From contig CAIIXF020000001.1 of assembly GCA_903813345.2 (NCBI GenBank), positions 3,348,001 through 3,412,000 of the forward strand: DNA of 64,000 nt, written 5' to 3'. This document shows, piece by piece, positions 35,701-46,700 of the stretch (positions are counted from its first letter, which is position 1; the number at the start of each line of letters is the position of its first letter). This stretch comes from Owenia fusiformis (taxonomy: Eukaryota; Annelida; Polychaeta; Sabellida; Oweniidae). The notes below the pieces were generated by a model. That model was given only the letters and a program-made list of their open reading frames with translations, made no database searches and was not told the DNA's origin. Made by a program: the position numbers and the translations under genes.

Positions 35701-38700
35701 ATCAAACATGGTTTTTGAGAAACCGAAAACTTAAAGAAACTGGAAAATGATTATTACTTGTTTTGTTAGATCTAGTAGCTCAGATAATTTCAGTTTTGTT
35801 GTCTTTATAGTTTTAGTTTATTTTCTATTTTGGTTTCAGTATTTAGCCATAATATCCCAAAATTATCTTTTTAAAATATTTTTAATGCATGTTCATTATT
35901 ATTTAATTTTTGTATGCAAATTCTGAAATCACTTGTTTACACTGGACATGTATTATAGTGCAAATTATCCATTGCAATGTTGTTCCTTTAAATTAGTGCA
36001 GGTAGGTAGGTATTCACCATATTCACCTCATATATTGTTATCCCATATGTGCTTTTAGAATTCATTCCCAAGTGGCTGAACAGATTCTCATTCATATATT
36101 TAGTCCTAGATCATTTCCCAATTTTTTGTTTTGTTTTTATGTCACCACCAAAAGTGGTGACATATTATTAAAGTCTCCAACTCTTTGTGGACTGTGTTCA
36201 GCAGTTGATGTTCGGTGGTTGGTGTTCAGCATCTGTAATAAATGGCAGGTAGTGACATTTTGCATGCTGATGCCTTGTTAATAATTGAAATGAAATTGTT
36301 TAGTTTTGAATTATTATGATTTCATAGTAATTTTATTTTGACTTGAATGTAACCTATTCAATCATGATTAACCAAACGTGTGATGTGCTCGAGTGAAAGT
36401 GTGTGTGTTTGGATCAGTGTGATAAGAAAGAAAATAAAAAGTAATATCTGGAGTACATTTCATCAAGAAAGGTTTTAAACTCAATGATGTACAGGTGTGT
36501 AGATTTGAGTAAGCTTTGTATTTGGTAAATGCTCCAGATGTAACACTCCCATGTGATCGATGTATGAATGTGGCTTTATTCCCAACTGGCTTACATCTTG
36601 ATGAGAACATCTTTCATTTACATGTGCTTATGTAAAGCTCACATGTTCTTCACATGAAAACACATATTTTGCAATTATAAACAGAAGCACTATGAGATAC
36701 AAATTCGAACATTTTCTCATCACCAAATTTTGCACTTTGTCATTTCATCTTAGAAATCAGTATAAAATTTTTATGTTGAAAATATATTTACTATTAGTTT
36801 TATTATATCCATCACACTATTTGCAACTCAAGACAACACTAATAAAGTTTTTAAAGAATTACCAACTGAACATAAAATCTTGTTACCATGACAACGAGAA
36901 ATCAGATTTATACAAACATTGATTTTACTTGTAGACGAAAGCCCAGGCTATTCCCAACCAGGGAGTATGGGACATGAGAGGTAAACAGTTTTACAGTGGA
37001 ATAGAGATCAGAGTCTGGGCAATTGCATGTTTTGCACCTCAGCGTACAGTCAGAGAAGATGCTCTAAGGTAAAAACAATATAGCCCCCAAGAGTGCTTTA
37101 AATAATAATTATTCAATAATTGTATATATGAAATTATAAACAGTTTGTTGAGGGGAGAAGTACTCATGAAAATATAGAACAAATGAAGTAAGAATGATCC
37201 ATCCCCTGGACAAAGATCACATGACTGAGGTCAAGGTCACGAGGTAACTGAGACTTCAAACTGTTAGAATCGAAGAGTTTTACTTCTGAAATGCTAAGCA
37301 AATAAAGATAAATTCAACAAATAGTAAACTTAACTCAAGGGTACACAAGAACAAGTTAACTTGTGTTGCTTTGGGCACTTTAGAGAAACAATCATTTTCG
37401 ATAAATAGTAAATAAAAAATTTTCCAGTTTTATGATGAGAAAAAAGCCTTGCTATTTAATATTTATGAATTATTTTTCAGAAACTTCACATCCCAGTTAC
37501 AACGTATATCTAACGATGCAGGAATGCCTGTAGGGGGTCAACCATGTTTCTGTAAGTACGCCACAGGCCCTGACCAGGTAGAGCCCATGTTTAGATACCT
37601 GAAGAACACATACCAGGGCCTACAGCTCATCGTCGTTGTGCTTCCTGGAAAAACACCCGTATATGGTAAGTGTTGAAATTTTATTACAGTAAAGACATTT
37701 CAATTGAACAACTCTCTACAAAGAAGTTAGTCCCATTTACATGTAATATAAATGAACCCCCACTATCTATGAGGAACTATTTGGCCAATACTGAATGTGT
37801 TCTGTTGACACAGGTTTTATAATATGAAGTAAAACCTGTTTCTTTGAATACCAAAAGGGTTCCCTGGGGTTTGAAAAACAAAAATCCCTGGCCTGGAAAA
37901 GTTCATGAATTTCAGAATTTCCTTTAAAATGTCTAAAATTGATTTTATGCTGGTAGCATGTCTGTGATGTTCTTTTTTGTGTAATGCCAAGAATAACAGT
38001 TCCCTTTACTACATGGAAGTTTCTATGTATTTTAGCTGAGGTTAAGCGAGTGGGTGATATTCTATTTGGTTTGGCCACTCAGTGTGTTCAGGCAAAGAAC
38101 GTCATTAAAACATCCCCACAGACCCTCTCTAACCTATGCCTTAAGATCAACGTCAAACTAGGTGGCATCAACAGTATACTCATGCCTAGTGTTAGGTAAG
38201 TCATACATTTCTGCTATAGGTTCATTGTAAACAAAATTATATACTGTATTCTCTGTATTGGCTTGGGAGTTTATGAAATTCGAAATACATCCTTCAGACC
38301 ATTCAAATAAGCGCCCATAAATGAACGTTAAAAATCCCTGGTAGTTTCATATGTGGCAATTTTCTTGCCAAGAATGGCTTATTCTCATTTGAATTTATAT
38401 CTTAAATTTTTAATTGAATGACAGATCATCATTTTCAAGTTCACAGCCCTGAAGTGCGCAGAAGCTTTCTTGGTTACATGTTGAAACATTGTTCTTAAAC
38501 TTGAACATTTCCTTCATTCATATATCAGGCCAGCAATATTCCGAGAGCCTCTCATCTTCATTGGTGCCGACGTAACTCACCCGCCAGCAGGTGACGTGAC
38601 AAAACCCTCAATAGCAGCCGTTGTGGGCTCACAGGATGCCCATCCCAGTCGATACGCCAGCACTGTCAGAGTCCAGTCTCACCGGCAAGAAATTATCACC

Positions 38701-41700
38701 GATCTAGCCGCCATGGTCAAAGAACTGCTCGTCCATTTTTACAAGTCCACCAAGTTTAAGCCCACCAGAATCATCATGTACAGGGATGGTGTCAGTGAGG
38801 GCCAGTTCGCTGAGGTTAGTAGCTTGCTTGATTACTCATTGAAATCAAGAATCGCAACATTTTTAAATGTTATATTCAATATTGAATATAACATTTTTGT
38901 TAACTGACATTCAGTATCTTTAACAAATGGTACTTTTGTGACTGCAGTCATGTGATGACATTTTTTAAAGTTAAAATGGTGCTTTGTTGCTGTTGAAATG
39001 AGAAGAATATATACTATTAAGAGAATACTTTTACACTTGCTTGTGTTCTTCATTGAATTCAGGATTACTTTGTGCTTCCATCTGTTCTTTTTTCAATTAA
39101 ATTCAAATTGCTTCTGGTTTATAAGTAAAACATGATTGTTGAAAATCTAATTAGCCATGAAATGTATATGCCCCTGGCCTTTTTCTTTTTCGTGTATTGT
39201 ATGAAACATTGTTTGATTGACTTTTAATTTAATAAATTGAATTGAACTGAATTGAATTGAATTGAACTGAACTGAATAACAATTAGAGTAAAACCTGTAG
39301 AAATGAACACCTTTGGTACCTCAAATTTAGAAGGTGTTCCACTTGCAGAAGTTCATTTAGCAATATTCAGTTATTCAGTAATAGTTGAAAAGTGTTCCAT
39401 TTATGGGAGTGCTTCTCTTACAGAGGTCTTCCCCTTCACAGGTTTTACTTTAGATAACTTCAGTTGTTCTTGAAGTAAGTAGTATGTTAATGATTTTATA
39501 AAAAATTCTTGTTAGGTTTTGGTGCGTGAGCTACGTGCCTTACGTGAGGCCTGCATGAAGCTGGAAGTTGGTTATCAACCAGGAATCACATTCATTGTGG
39601 TCCAGAAGAGACATCACACAAGACTCTTCTGTGCAGACAGGAAGGACCAGGTAATATAATACAGAGTTTCATGTCATCATTGAAAAGTTAAGCTACATGT
39701 TTTTTAAGAAAACGTGTACATGAGTGTCTAATATTATGACCCCAGGGATTACAGAAAGGACCAGGTAATATAATACAGAGTTTCATGTCATCATTGGAAA
39801 GTTAAGCTACATGTTTTTTAAGAAAACGTGTACATGAGCGTCTAATATTATGACCCCAGGGATTACAGGAAGGACCAGGTAATATAATACATGATTCATG
39901 TCATCATTGGAAAGTTAAGCTACACGTTTTTTAAGAAAACGTGTACATGAGTGTCTAATATTATGACCCCAGGGATTACAGAAAGGACCAGGTAATATAA
40001 TACAGAGTTTGATGTCATCATTGGAAAGCTGAGTGTGTGATGTGTAATATTATGACCCCAGGGATAACCATCCTCATCTCACATGACTCTTCCAGGGACC
40101 TAATTACTACTATTTCCCTTATGCCTTTATTCTCAGTAAATACAATGAAAAGAAGAATTTATGTTAACTGAAAATGTCTAACTTCTGAAGTTTGTCCTGA
40201 TTGGTTAACAAATGGCTACATATTTTTGGGCATTGACCTAATTTCTACTCAGCTATAAACTGAACATAGACATAAGCTATTGTAGAATGAATCATCACCT
40301 TCTCTAGATTCTAAATTGATTTGTGTAAGAGTGCTAACATTTCTCATGTTTGTTGTTAGATTGGGCGCAGTGGTAACATTCCAGCAGGTACAACAGTGGA
40401 TGTAGGTATCACCCACCCCACAGAGTTTGATTTCTACCTATGCAGCCATGCTGGGATCCAAGGCACAAGTAGGCCTTCTCATTATCACGTCCTGTGGGAT
40501 GATAACCGATTCACAGCTGATGAGCTGCAGATGTTGACATATCAGCTGTGCCACACCTATGTACGTTGTACCAGAAGTGTCTCGATTCCTGCACCTGCTT
40601 ACTATGCACATCTTGTGGCATTCAGAGCCAGATATCACCTTGTAGAGAAAGATCATGATAGGTAAAGTAGCATATACCTATTTTATGTCTAGTCCTGTTT
40701 TACTAAGTACTTATTATTGTGAGTTCATTTTTATGTCCCCATCATATGTGATGGAGAGATTACTTTTTAACAACTGTCAGTCTCTCGGTCTATTACTAAA
40801 ATCTAGAAGTTTAGGGTATCAAATGAATTAGGGAAATTTTTTAGTCCTTAACATTCATTTTTACATTCACAGTAAATGAGCATTTCAAACTTTTTTGCAA
40901 AATCTATACACTTAATGATGACTGCATCAGGCTGACGTGTTTAACCATGTGTAAAGTAAAATTTTGATTCAATCACACAAGTAAATTCATAGAGGTAATA
41001 AGCAGTATAAGGGTTCACTGGGTAATACATGGTGCCCTTAAAAGAACTTTCTAAAGATTTTTTATCTCTCTTAACTCTAACTTCATTCTATGTATACTAT
41101 AGCCTGTCTAATCTGAACGCAATTTAGATCTGCCAAAAGTTTTCTGATCACCAGGTATTCTCCTTTTGAGGTCTTAAGATCAGAGCATATGAAATAATGG
41201 ACTAAAAAAGATTCACATTGAGAGGTGTTCAATCATATAATAGGTGTTTGGATATACATGTTTTACTGTAGTTTAACATGGGGACATTCTACACTCTTGT
41301 GCTTTATTATTTCAGCAGAAACAAAGCAAATATTACCCAACAGAAAATGTCATTAAAAGAAAATGCCTATTCCAATCCATAGTTCACTTGTTATAATTTT
41401 TATTTATTTACATTAATTTACATATTGTTTTGATATTAAGTACATTGAACCCCCTTTACATTGTATACTGGCTTTCCTCTCTCTGGGGGGTGGTAGTTTG
41501 CCTATAAACCCGTCTGTTAAGTTTGTGAAAGAAGTTTATAACTTTGCAGTCTGCATGATACTGCAACAAGAAAGATGTTCAACATGACATAAAACATTAA
41601 GTTCTCAACAAACTCCAGTACTACAGTAGTATTGGAGAATATGTAACAGTGTATCTTTGGTTCATAAACTTCTTACTCTAGTTCCATTTTATATAAATGA

Positions 41701-43743
41701 TTCAGTCATGTTGGTCATGCTTCTGTGCATTTGCTTTATGCATGTGTGTCTAATGCCCTTTAGTTCAATTACTAGTGTATTCGTCACTATGGTGATGCTC
41801 TTGAAATATTTAATGAAAGCCAAAGTTTCATCAGTTCCAGTTATAAAAATGGATGCTAAAAGGAATAACTGATACACATGACTAATAAAAACATGCATGT
41901 CCTCAGAGTTGATACTAAAGTTTCACTATGCTGCCAATGGGGTTTCTATTCAGGATATCTTAATCACACTTGCTAGTTTTCTGTGTTCCAAGGTGCAAAT
42001 TTCTGCAAATAAAAATAGCAAATCTGTAAAGATTCTGCATTTATTGCAGCTGTTTTTTGGGGTTTAATTTGAAGTGTAGAAAATGTGTGATTCAATGAAG
42101 TAATTTTCTTTAATGAACATATGACAATTTAATACATGTCGATGTATTATATTTCATTGCTTCTGTTGTGCACATATTGATCAACATTGTAGGAAATGTC
42201 TAGAAATATAAGGTTTATGTATCCTAGATGAGCCGTTTCTGTTTTGTTAATTTGCAGTATTGAAAAATTCTGTAAATGAAAATAGCATTTTTCTGTTGTG
42301 TGTAGAAAATGGAAAACTGTAAGTGTGATTAATAAATGACAATTATTGAAATACATGCATCATGTTTTTAATGTATATCAGAATTCACAAACTTAACCAG
42401 TCAGATTGATGGCAATTTTTCCCACCTTAATCTTGATTCATTTTTGAAACAAGTGCTTTAGATTTAACATTTAAAAGAGCAATTAAACGATTCATAAATT
42501 CTGATATTACAGTATACTTAGTGGTAGCGGGATGCCAGTCATCTAACACGAATTATAAGCTTGTGTTGTGCATATGTTTCTTTTATTTTATTCTGCACAG
42601 TGCTGACAATGGAAGTTCAGGGAATGGTCACAGTTTCCATGCTTACGGGTCAACATCTGTATACAGGTACAAAATATAAAACATTTATTTCATTTTTAAC
42701 TTTTTGTTGTTTTCTGTTATTGCTTGCATATAGGAAATAACATAAGACCCTGCCCAAGAGGCTTTGTACTCCCAGAGTTTTTCTTGATTTGTTTTTAAAA
42801 ATCTGAGTTAACTGTGAATTTCAAGGGCATCATTGTGTATTGTTAATATGTTGGTGTGCTGTGGCTGCTGTGTGTGTTGTGTGGCTATTAACCACTGCTA
42901 GCTTATAGTCTACTCTGTAACCTGCATTCACTTATACCTCCTGTCAATATGCAACAACCATATTATCAATCCAATACCACTTTTTATGTTGAGACACCTA
43001 ATCACTGTGTCCAATTTTAATTATATATTTTTGGGAAATATTGTCCTGTTTCTACTCACTACTAAGCGGGTAGCAAAAATTTCAACACAAAGGAGTGACA
43101 CCAGTAGGTTCCTGCCAAAATGATACATTATTGCTTGGAAATTTTGAATGTGCTTGTTTATAAACATAAAAACACAAAACCATGTCTCTTCTATCAAAGC
43201 AATCCAACATATATTATCAGATATTCAATAGACATAGATACAATTTTTGCTTTTTGAGAGACATTATAATTCAAGAAAAAAGATGGCAGTGTGGGTGGTC
43301 TTAAGGAAAGCATGGTGACCAGAAACAAGAATTACTTTTGCTTGGCCTAATTTATCTTCTGTGAAATTAGCTTTCATTATGCTTAACTGCAGTTTGTGCT
43401 TTTTATTTTTACAATTTACACATAATTTCCATGTATGCTTATTAGCATGATAACAGAATGCCCCTTTATAAAATTGGAATAAACCATTTAGATCAGTCAA
43501 AAGTCCTCTTACCTTACCTAAAAAATAGAAGGATTGGACTACCACTAGGGCTAACCCAAACTCTGATTCCTTCACATTTACCTTTATTTGAAGTAGACGT
43601 GTAATTAATTAATGATGTTGTTTGCTTTCAGTGGGGAGGGCAGCCAGTTGTCTGGAGATCCATCGACTGACCACAACCCCCAGGCTCTGGCGAGGGCCGT
43701 CTCAGTGCATCCTGATACATTCAAAGTCATGTATTTTGCCTAG
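20769..43743 (+). CDS. AGO: Argonaute, AGO1/2 clade, slicer-type, with four duplicated alternative exon pairs
   Basis: Guide-RNA-binding protein of RNA silencing. Exons: 20769-20796, 22052-22129, 24602-24974, 25676-25796, 26496-26677, pair E (27851-27990 or 29136-29272), pair F (29655-29789 or 29825-29959), 30435-30522, 30876-30959, 31252-31315, pair J (31775-31846 or 31878-31949), 33197-33244, pair L (34496-34618 or 35171-35293), 36935-37068, 37481-37665, 38036-38195, 38529-38814, 39516-39650, 40360-40661, optional 42601-42666, and 43632-43743 with TAG. With E1 and the optional exon this gives 2916 nt, 971 aa. Domains: Pro/Gly/Met-rich N-terminus (about 36-75), N, L1, PAZ, L2, MID and PIWI. 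The tetrad is complete at D686 (GADVTHPP), E726 (RQEII), D758 (YRDGVSEG) and H896 (YYAHLVAF), so it should cleave targets. Ends in MYFA. The first two exons are assigned by phase and are less certain. Confidence 0.95.
25797..25802 (+). other. Non-canonical GC donor (GC-AG intron) in AGO
   Basis: The exon ending PLPIGRDK stops at GATAAG and continues with GCAAGT. No GT gives the correct phase 0 junction to the next exon (ATTGAAGTTGAG). The exon end AAG|GCAAGT is the strong consensus typical of real GC donors, which compensate for the mismatch by pairing well elsewhere with U1 RNA. Confidence 0.75.
25914..26142 (+). promoter_or_regulatory. Promoter-like island inside the AGO gene with a possible alternative first exon
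   Basis: Within the intron between 25796 and 26496 there is a short stretch richer in GC and CpG than its surroundings. It holds a GC box (ccccgccccc, near 25914), CCAAT or inverted CCAAT boxes (about 25991, 26051 and 26133), a perfect CRE (TGACGTCA, 26075-26082) and a TATA-like element (catatatag, 26094-26102). About 40 nt after the TATA, a good donor (GCG|GTGAGT, 26143) could end a non-coding first exon that splices to 26496. This could make an Argonaute lacking its N domain. A solo LTR or an inserted promoter is the alternative explanation. Confidence 0.5.
27851..27990 (+). CDS. AGO: AGO alternative exon E1 (L1 region)
   Basis: 140 bp. Encodes [20 protein letters not shown] followed by [20 protein letters not shown] and MMLNID. 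Entry in phase 2, exit in phase 1, GT-AG. It corresponds to the L1 linker before PAZ. Compared with E2 it has one extra residue (GNYDHP against GYNHP) and P/Q, V/I and S/T changes. Length is 2 mod 3, so inclusion of both E1 and E2, or of neither, shifts the frame. Confidence 0.93.
29136..29272 (+). CDS. AGO: AGO alternative exon E2 (L1 region)
   Basis: 137 bp. Encodes [20 protein letters not shown], then [20 protein letters not shown] and MLNID. Acceptor gcacag, donor GAC G|GTAAAC. Same entry and exit phase as E1, 1145 nt downstream. Many third-position differences against few amino acid changes indicate an old duplication under purifying selection. Confidence 0.93.
29655..29789 (+). CDS. AGO: AGO alternative exon F1 (start of PAZ)
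   Basis: 135 bp. Encodes [20 protein letters not shown] and continues to RVKFTREIR. It differs from F2 at 4 of 45 residues (Q/K, K/E, E/D, R/K) but at about 17 synonymous codons, so both copies are constrained. The donor AGAG|GTAAAT is followed 35 nt later by the F2 exon, too close for splicing F1 to F2. Confidence 0.94.
29825..29959 (+). CDS. AGO: AGO alternative exon F2 (start of PAZ)
   Basis: 135 bp. Encodes [20 protein letters not shown] and continues to RVKFTKEIR. It is closer to vertebrate AGO than F1 in having YKAQ and CEVLD. Its polypyrimidine tract and acceptor (ttattttattcag) lie within the 35 nt gap after F1. Joined to the next exon by G|GT giving GLKVEITHC. Confidence 0.94.
30677..30840. 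mobile_element. MITE of the TACAGTAAAACCTG family in an AGO intron
   Basis: It runs from ataacctgtgaagtgaacac to ttacacaggttttactgta. Similar elements occur at 39289-39455 and, more diverged, at 37684-37815, and the family resembles 284-1145. Confidence 0.6.
31775..31846 (+). CDS. AGO: AGO alternative exon J1 (end of PAZ, start of L2)
   Basis: 72 bp, phase 0 to 0. Encodes [20 protein letters not shown] then TMIK. By alignment with human AGO2 the TMI residues fall at the beginning of helix-7, whose isoleucine (Ile365 in human) kinks the guide between nucleotides 6 and 7. Donor ATCAAG|GTAGTT. The J2 copy begins 31 nt later. Confidence 0.93.
31878..31949 (+). CDS. AGO: AGO alternative exon J2 (end of PAZ, start of L2)
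   Basis: 72 bp, phase 0 to 0. Encodes [20 protein letters not shown] then TMIR. It differs from J1 at 6 of 24 residues: R/V, V/I, I/V, L/M, N/M and K/R. Acceptor tatcttgtag, donor ATCAGG|GTATTC. Only 31 nt separate it from J1, below any usual animal intron length. Confidence 0.93.
34496..34618 (+). CDS. AGO: AGO alternative exon L1 (late L2 linker)
   Basis: 123 bp, phase 0 to 0. Encodes [20 protein letters not shown], then [20 protein letters not shown] and R. Acceptor tgcctag, donor GGAAGG|GTAGGC. It lies between the exon ending DREKEINSL and the exon starting [15 protein letters not shown], the usual order in Argonaute. Confidence 0.93.
34951..35047 (+). repeat. Inverted repeat in the intron between AGO exons L1 and L2
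   Basis: atggtgagaggtgtg (34951-34965) is the reverse complement of cacacctcatcaccat (35032-35047) apart from one extra base. The arms are 66 nt apart, so the pre-mRNA can form a stem of about 15 bp 120 nt before exon L2. Confidence 0.65.
35171..35293 (+). CDS. AGO: AGO alternative exon L2 (late L2 linker)
   Basis: 123 bp, phase 0 to 0. Encodes [20 protein letters not shown], then [20 protein letters not shown] and R. It differs from L1 at 10 of 41 residues, the most divergent pair, with changes clustered in the first two thirds. The intron from L1 is 552 nt, and both exons are multiples of three, so neither frame nor distance forbids double inclusion. Confidence 0.93.
36136..36280 (+). repeat. 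Short copy of the GTCACCACCAAAAGTGGTG repeat in an AGO intron
   Basis: Begins ttttatgtcaccaccaaaag and ends tgctgatgccttgtt, the same ends as the 17591-18122 copy but with most of the middle missing. Confidence 0.6.
39289..39455. mobile_element. MITE of the TACAGTAAAACCTG family in an AGO intron
   Basis: From gagtaaaacctgtagaaatg to cacaggttttactttag, with internal gtgttccact blocks as in 284-1145. It lies just before the exon at 39516. Confidence 0.6.
39638..40060 (+). repeat. Tandem repeat that copies the end of an AGO exon and its 5' splice site
   Basis: About four units of 113-114 bp begin in the exon ending ADRKDQ. Each contains AAGGACCAG|GTAATATAATAC. Donor positions are 39651 (the true one), 39765, 39879 and 39992. 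Units are nearly identical apart from a shorter last one, so the expansion is recent. Use of a downstream copy would read GTA ATA TAA, a stop before the catalytic histidine exon. Confidence 0.88.
42601..42666 (+). CDS. AGO: AGO optional 66 bp cassette exon near the C-terminus
   Basis: Encodes [20 protein letters not shown] then Y, with split serine codons AG|T at both ends. Acceptor ctgcacag, donor ACAG|GTACAA. Vertebrate AGOs run directly from ...KEHDS to (G/A)EGS. Skipping this exon restores exactly that junction (DHDSGEGS), so I infer that this exon is an optional insertion of 22 residues in the loop before the conserved C-terminal helix. Confidence 0.75.
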
Positions 43744-46700
43744 ACATATCTTAAAGATGTGTGCTGGAGAAGGGTCACAAAATGAAAGCGCAAAGTAGAT
43801 TGGTCTAATCAAAGCTGTATTTATTAACTGAAAATCTCACCAGGAGTGCCGGGTATTTAGTACGCTCATTGGCTGATAGATGGCTGTTGGAAAAGGAGTA
43901 ATTAAAACATTTGAAGACAGGAGTTGTTTCTCCACTTGCACATTGTATGCATGAGTTTATATCTAAGGTTTCAGAATCGCCTATTTAGTAGCGAACGATA
44001 GTGCACATATCCAATCCATCAAATGTATATTTTAGGTATTTTATTACTGGTTTTTATTTTACTGTGGTTTTCATGGTCAGATATGAGCTTCACCAGAACT
44101 TCTCACCAAATGTATTGTCACCATGAGGGAATACCACCAAGTAGGTAACATTGTATATATAGTTAAACAAATCCATGAGGTTTTTAGTTAACTTGGTTTT
44201 TAACTACAGACATTGTCTGCTAAAATACAATGTGCAGCTATTAATTTGCTGTCAAAAGCATTGCAATATCCATGTATCTCAAAAAGACAGACACAAGAGG
44301 GTGTTTGACAGTACTGAATATAGTCTGAAAGATCTCGCATTAACCTGCTTTATTTATAACAATGCCATATCAGTCTTAATAGCATGTAGCGCATTAAAGT
44401 ACTAGTAAAAAAATCTATGTAGCAAAACTTGTTTCATTCTGGACTACGAAATAATTATTACGATTTTCTGTTACAAGAACGTGTGTCGTGTGTTTATTGA
44501 TTAAATGAGTGAACTGCTATCTCAAAAATGACAAATAGCTCAATTTAACAGTGCAAAGTTAAATAACAATATTCAATAAGGACTCGTACCATTTTGCAAT
44601 TGTTAGAGATTATCTATTTTTCACTTGAGATTAACTAGTTTATAAGCCAGTGCCTTGTGAAAGCCAAAGAAATCATAAAATAACTTTTGAAAAAGTCTTG
44701 AAAAGAGAAATGCAATTGTCAAATGATATGAGTTCAATATCTTCCAGTCAAAAGTATTATGAGAGATTGCAATATTGTGTAGCATATCACTGTGATCGGG
44801 CAGTCGTGTTATCTCCCTCAGGAGCAAGGGAGCTTATGCAATTTACTGACACAATTTACTGTTGTCAGTTTTTCCATTCAAAACAACACTGCGTTTTGCA
44901 TGCAATTGCAAATGGAACAAAACCACATGTATTATTATGTAACACCTTTGTAATATTGTCACCCACTAAGCCTAAGACAGCTATGATAAGCTACTTTTTC
45001 AGGTAACACAAAGGTTGTTCTCGATGTCGGATTTAGATCAATATTACTAACTAACATCTTATTGTCCAAAAACTGAGATAATTCCCTGTGGCTTAATGAA
45101 TAACTTTTACTTAATTGTTTCATCCACAGCCAATCTAGCTGAAAGTTGAGTTCAGTTCATCTTGCAATACATGGCCATGGTATTTATACTTAAGCTTGGT
45201 TATGCGGTCGGTTATTCCAATTAAATTATACTGTATCTGGTAGAGTGCAGTCATACACTTCCTTATACCAAGTGCATTATGTGAGTGATCTTGCAATCTA
45301 CCAATCTCACTAGTTCTTCGGTACTGTATCTATTTTGCAATAGGTGGTTTTTGTTAGGTAAGAAAACTGATCTCTTAAAGCCAAGTGTATGTGAACACAT
45401 GGTTGCAGTGGTGCCTCTTTCACTATGTATGCAGAATGCATTTACTCAAAAGACATTTTCACTTAGGTGGAGCTAATGACCAAATACATAAAACAAGTTT
45501 TAATGTGGAGTATTGCCCTTTGAGGGTGTTAAACCATTGAATACAACATGGCCATAGTTTGACATGTGTACCAATAGATTTCAATATTTGACACTGTCTT
45601 TGGGCAAAAACTATATGCAATAGCAATAGTAATATTAGAGTTAATTCTGACATTTAAAACACTATTTTGTAGTCATAAAATGATCAAAGTTTAATATACA
45701 TAAAGTTGCGCTAAAGGATGTTGTCATGTAATGGCTGTGAAATAATGTCATCTCTACTGTATCCATGTATACGGTATCAATTTATAGCCATATATGGTAT
45801 CCATGTGTACAATATCATATGTACTATATCCATGTATATGGTATGGATACTTTAAGTATCAATTAATACAGTATTGATCATTACAATATTTATGGATATA
45901 GTATCAATATATACAGTGTCCATCATACAGTATCAACATTTACAGTATCCATGGATACAGTTGAGATATGGAACCTCTTAAGGGAATATGTCAAGTGGAT
46001 AGATCCAATGCAAAATCATGTTATTATGAATTTTGTGTTGCTTTATTCCATATTTTATATTTTGTAACACATTAATTTCTGGATACCTTAAATAACCATC
46101 CCTATCCGTACCACAACTTGGTATCCAGGAATTAATGCGAAACATTGCCTCAAATATGCAGACTAGGTGATAACTCAACGTTTAATAAATCTAATAAGGT
46201 ATACATGTTAGATATATTATTATATATATATATAATGCATGGTGACTGTTTAAAGAAGTCATTATATGTAAAAGGGCTGCCGGTCTTAGTATGGACCTTT
46301 TGACAAGTGTCAGTTAGGTTGTGTGATCACTAGACTGATGTGATGCTAAAATTGCCTATGCCTTTTAATGTAAATGGTCAATTTTACTATCCAACAATTC
46401 AATTCAAGGGATTCAATTACAATAAAGTTCAGTGTTTTTGTTATAAGCATGTAGCCATAAAGCTTCCAAAGACAAAAGACAATGTATTGAAAAGAATGTT
46501 CAGTTTGCGATTTTGTAAATATAGAAATAATTCCATTTATTCAAACCAAATGAAGCTAATGGCTATTCGAATGATATTTTGTAGTTATTCGTGTATTTTA
46601 GTCCTCTGTAATATACTGGGTGGCCTAAAAGTAGTTTTCCAGTTATTCAACAATCTCTATGTGAACTGTAAACCTACTTTTAGACCACCCTGTTTTGTTT

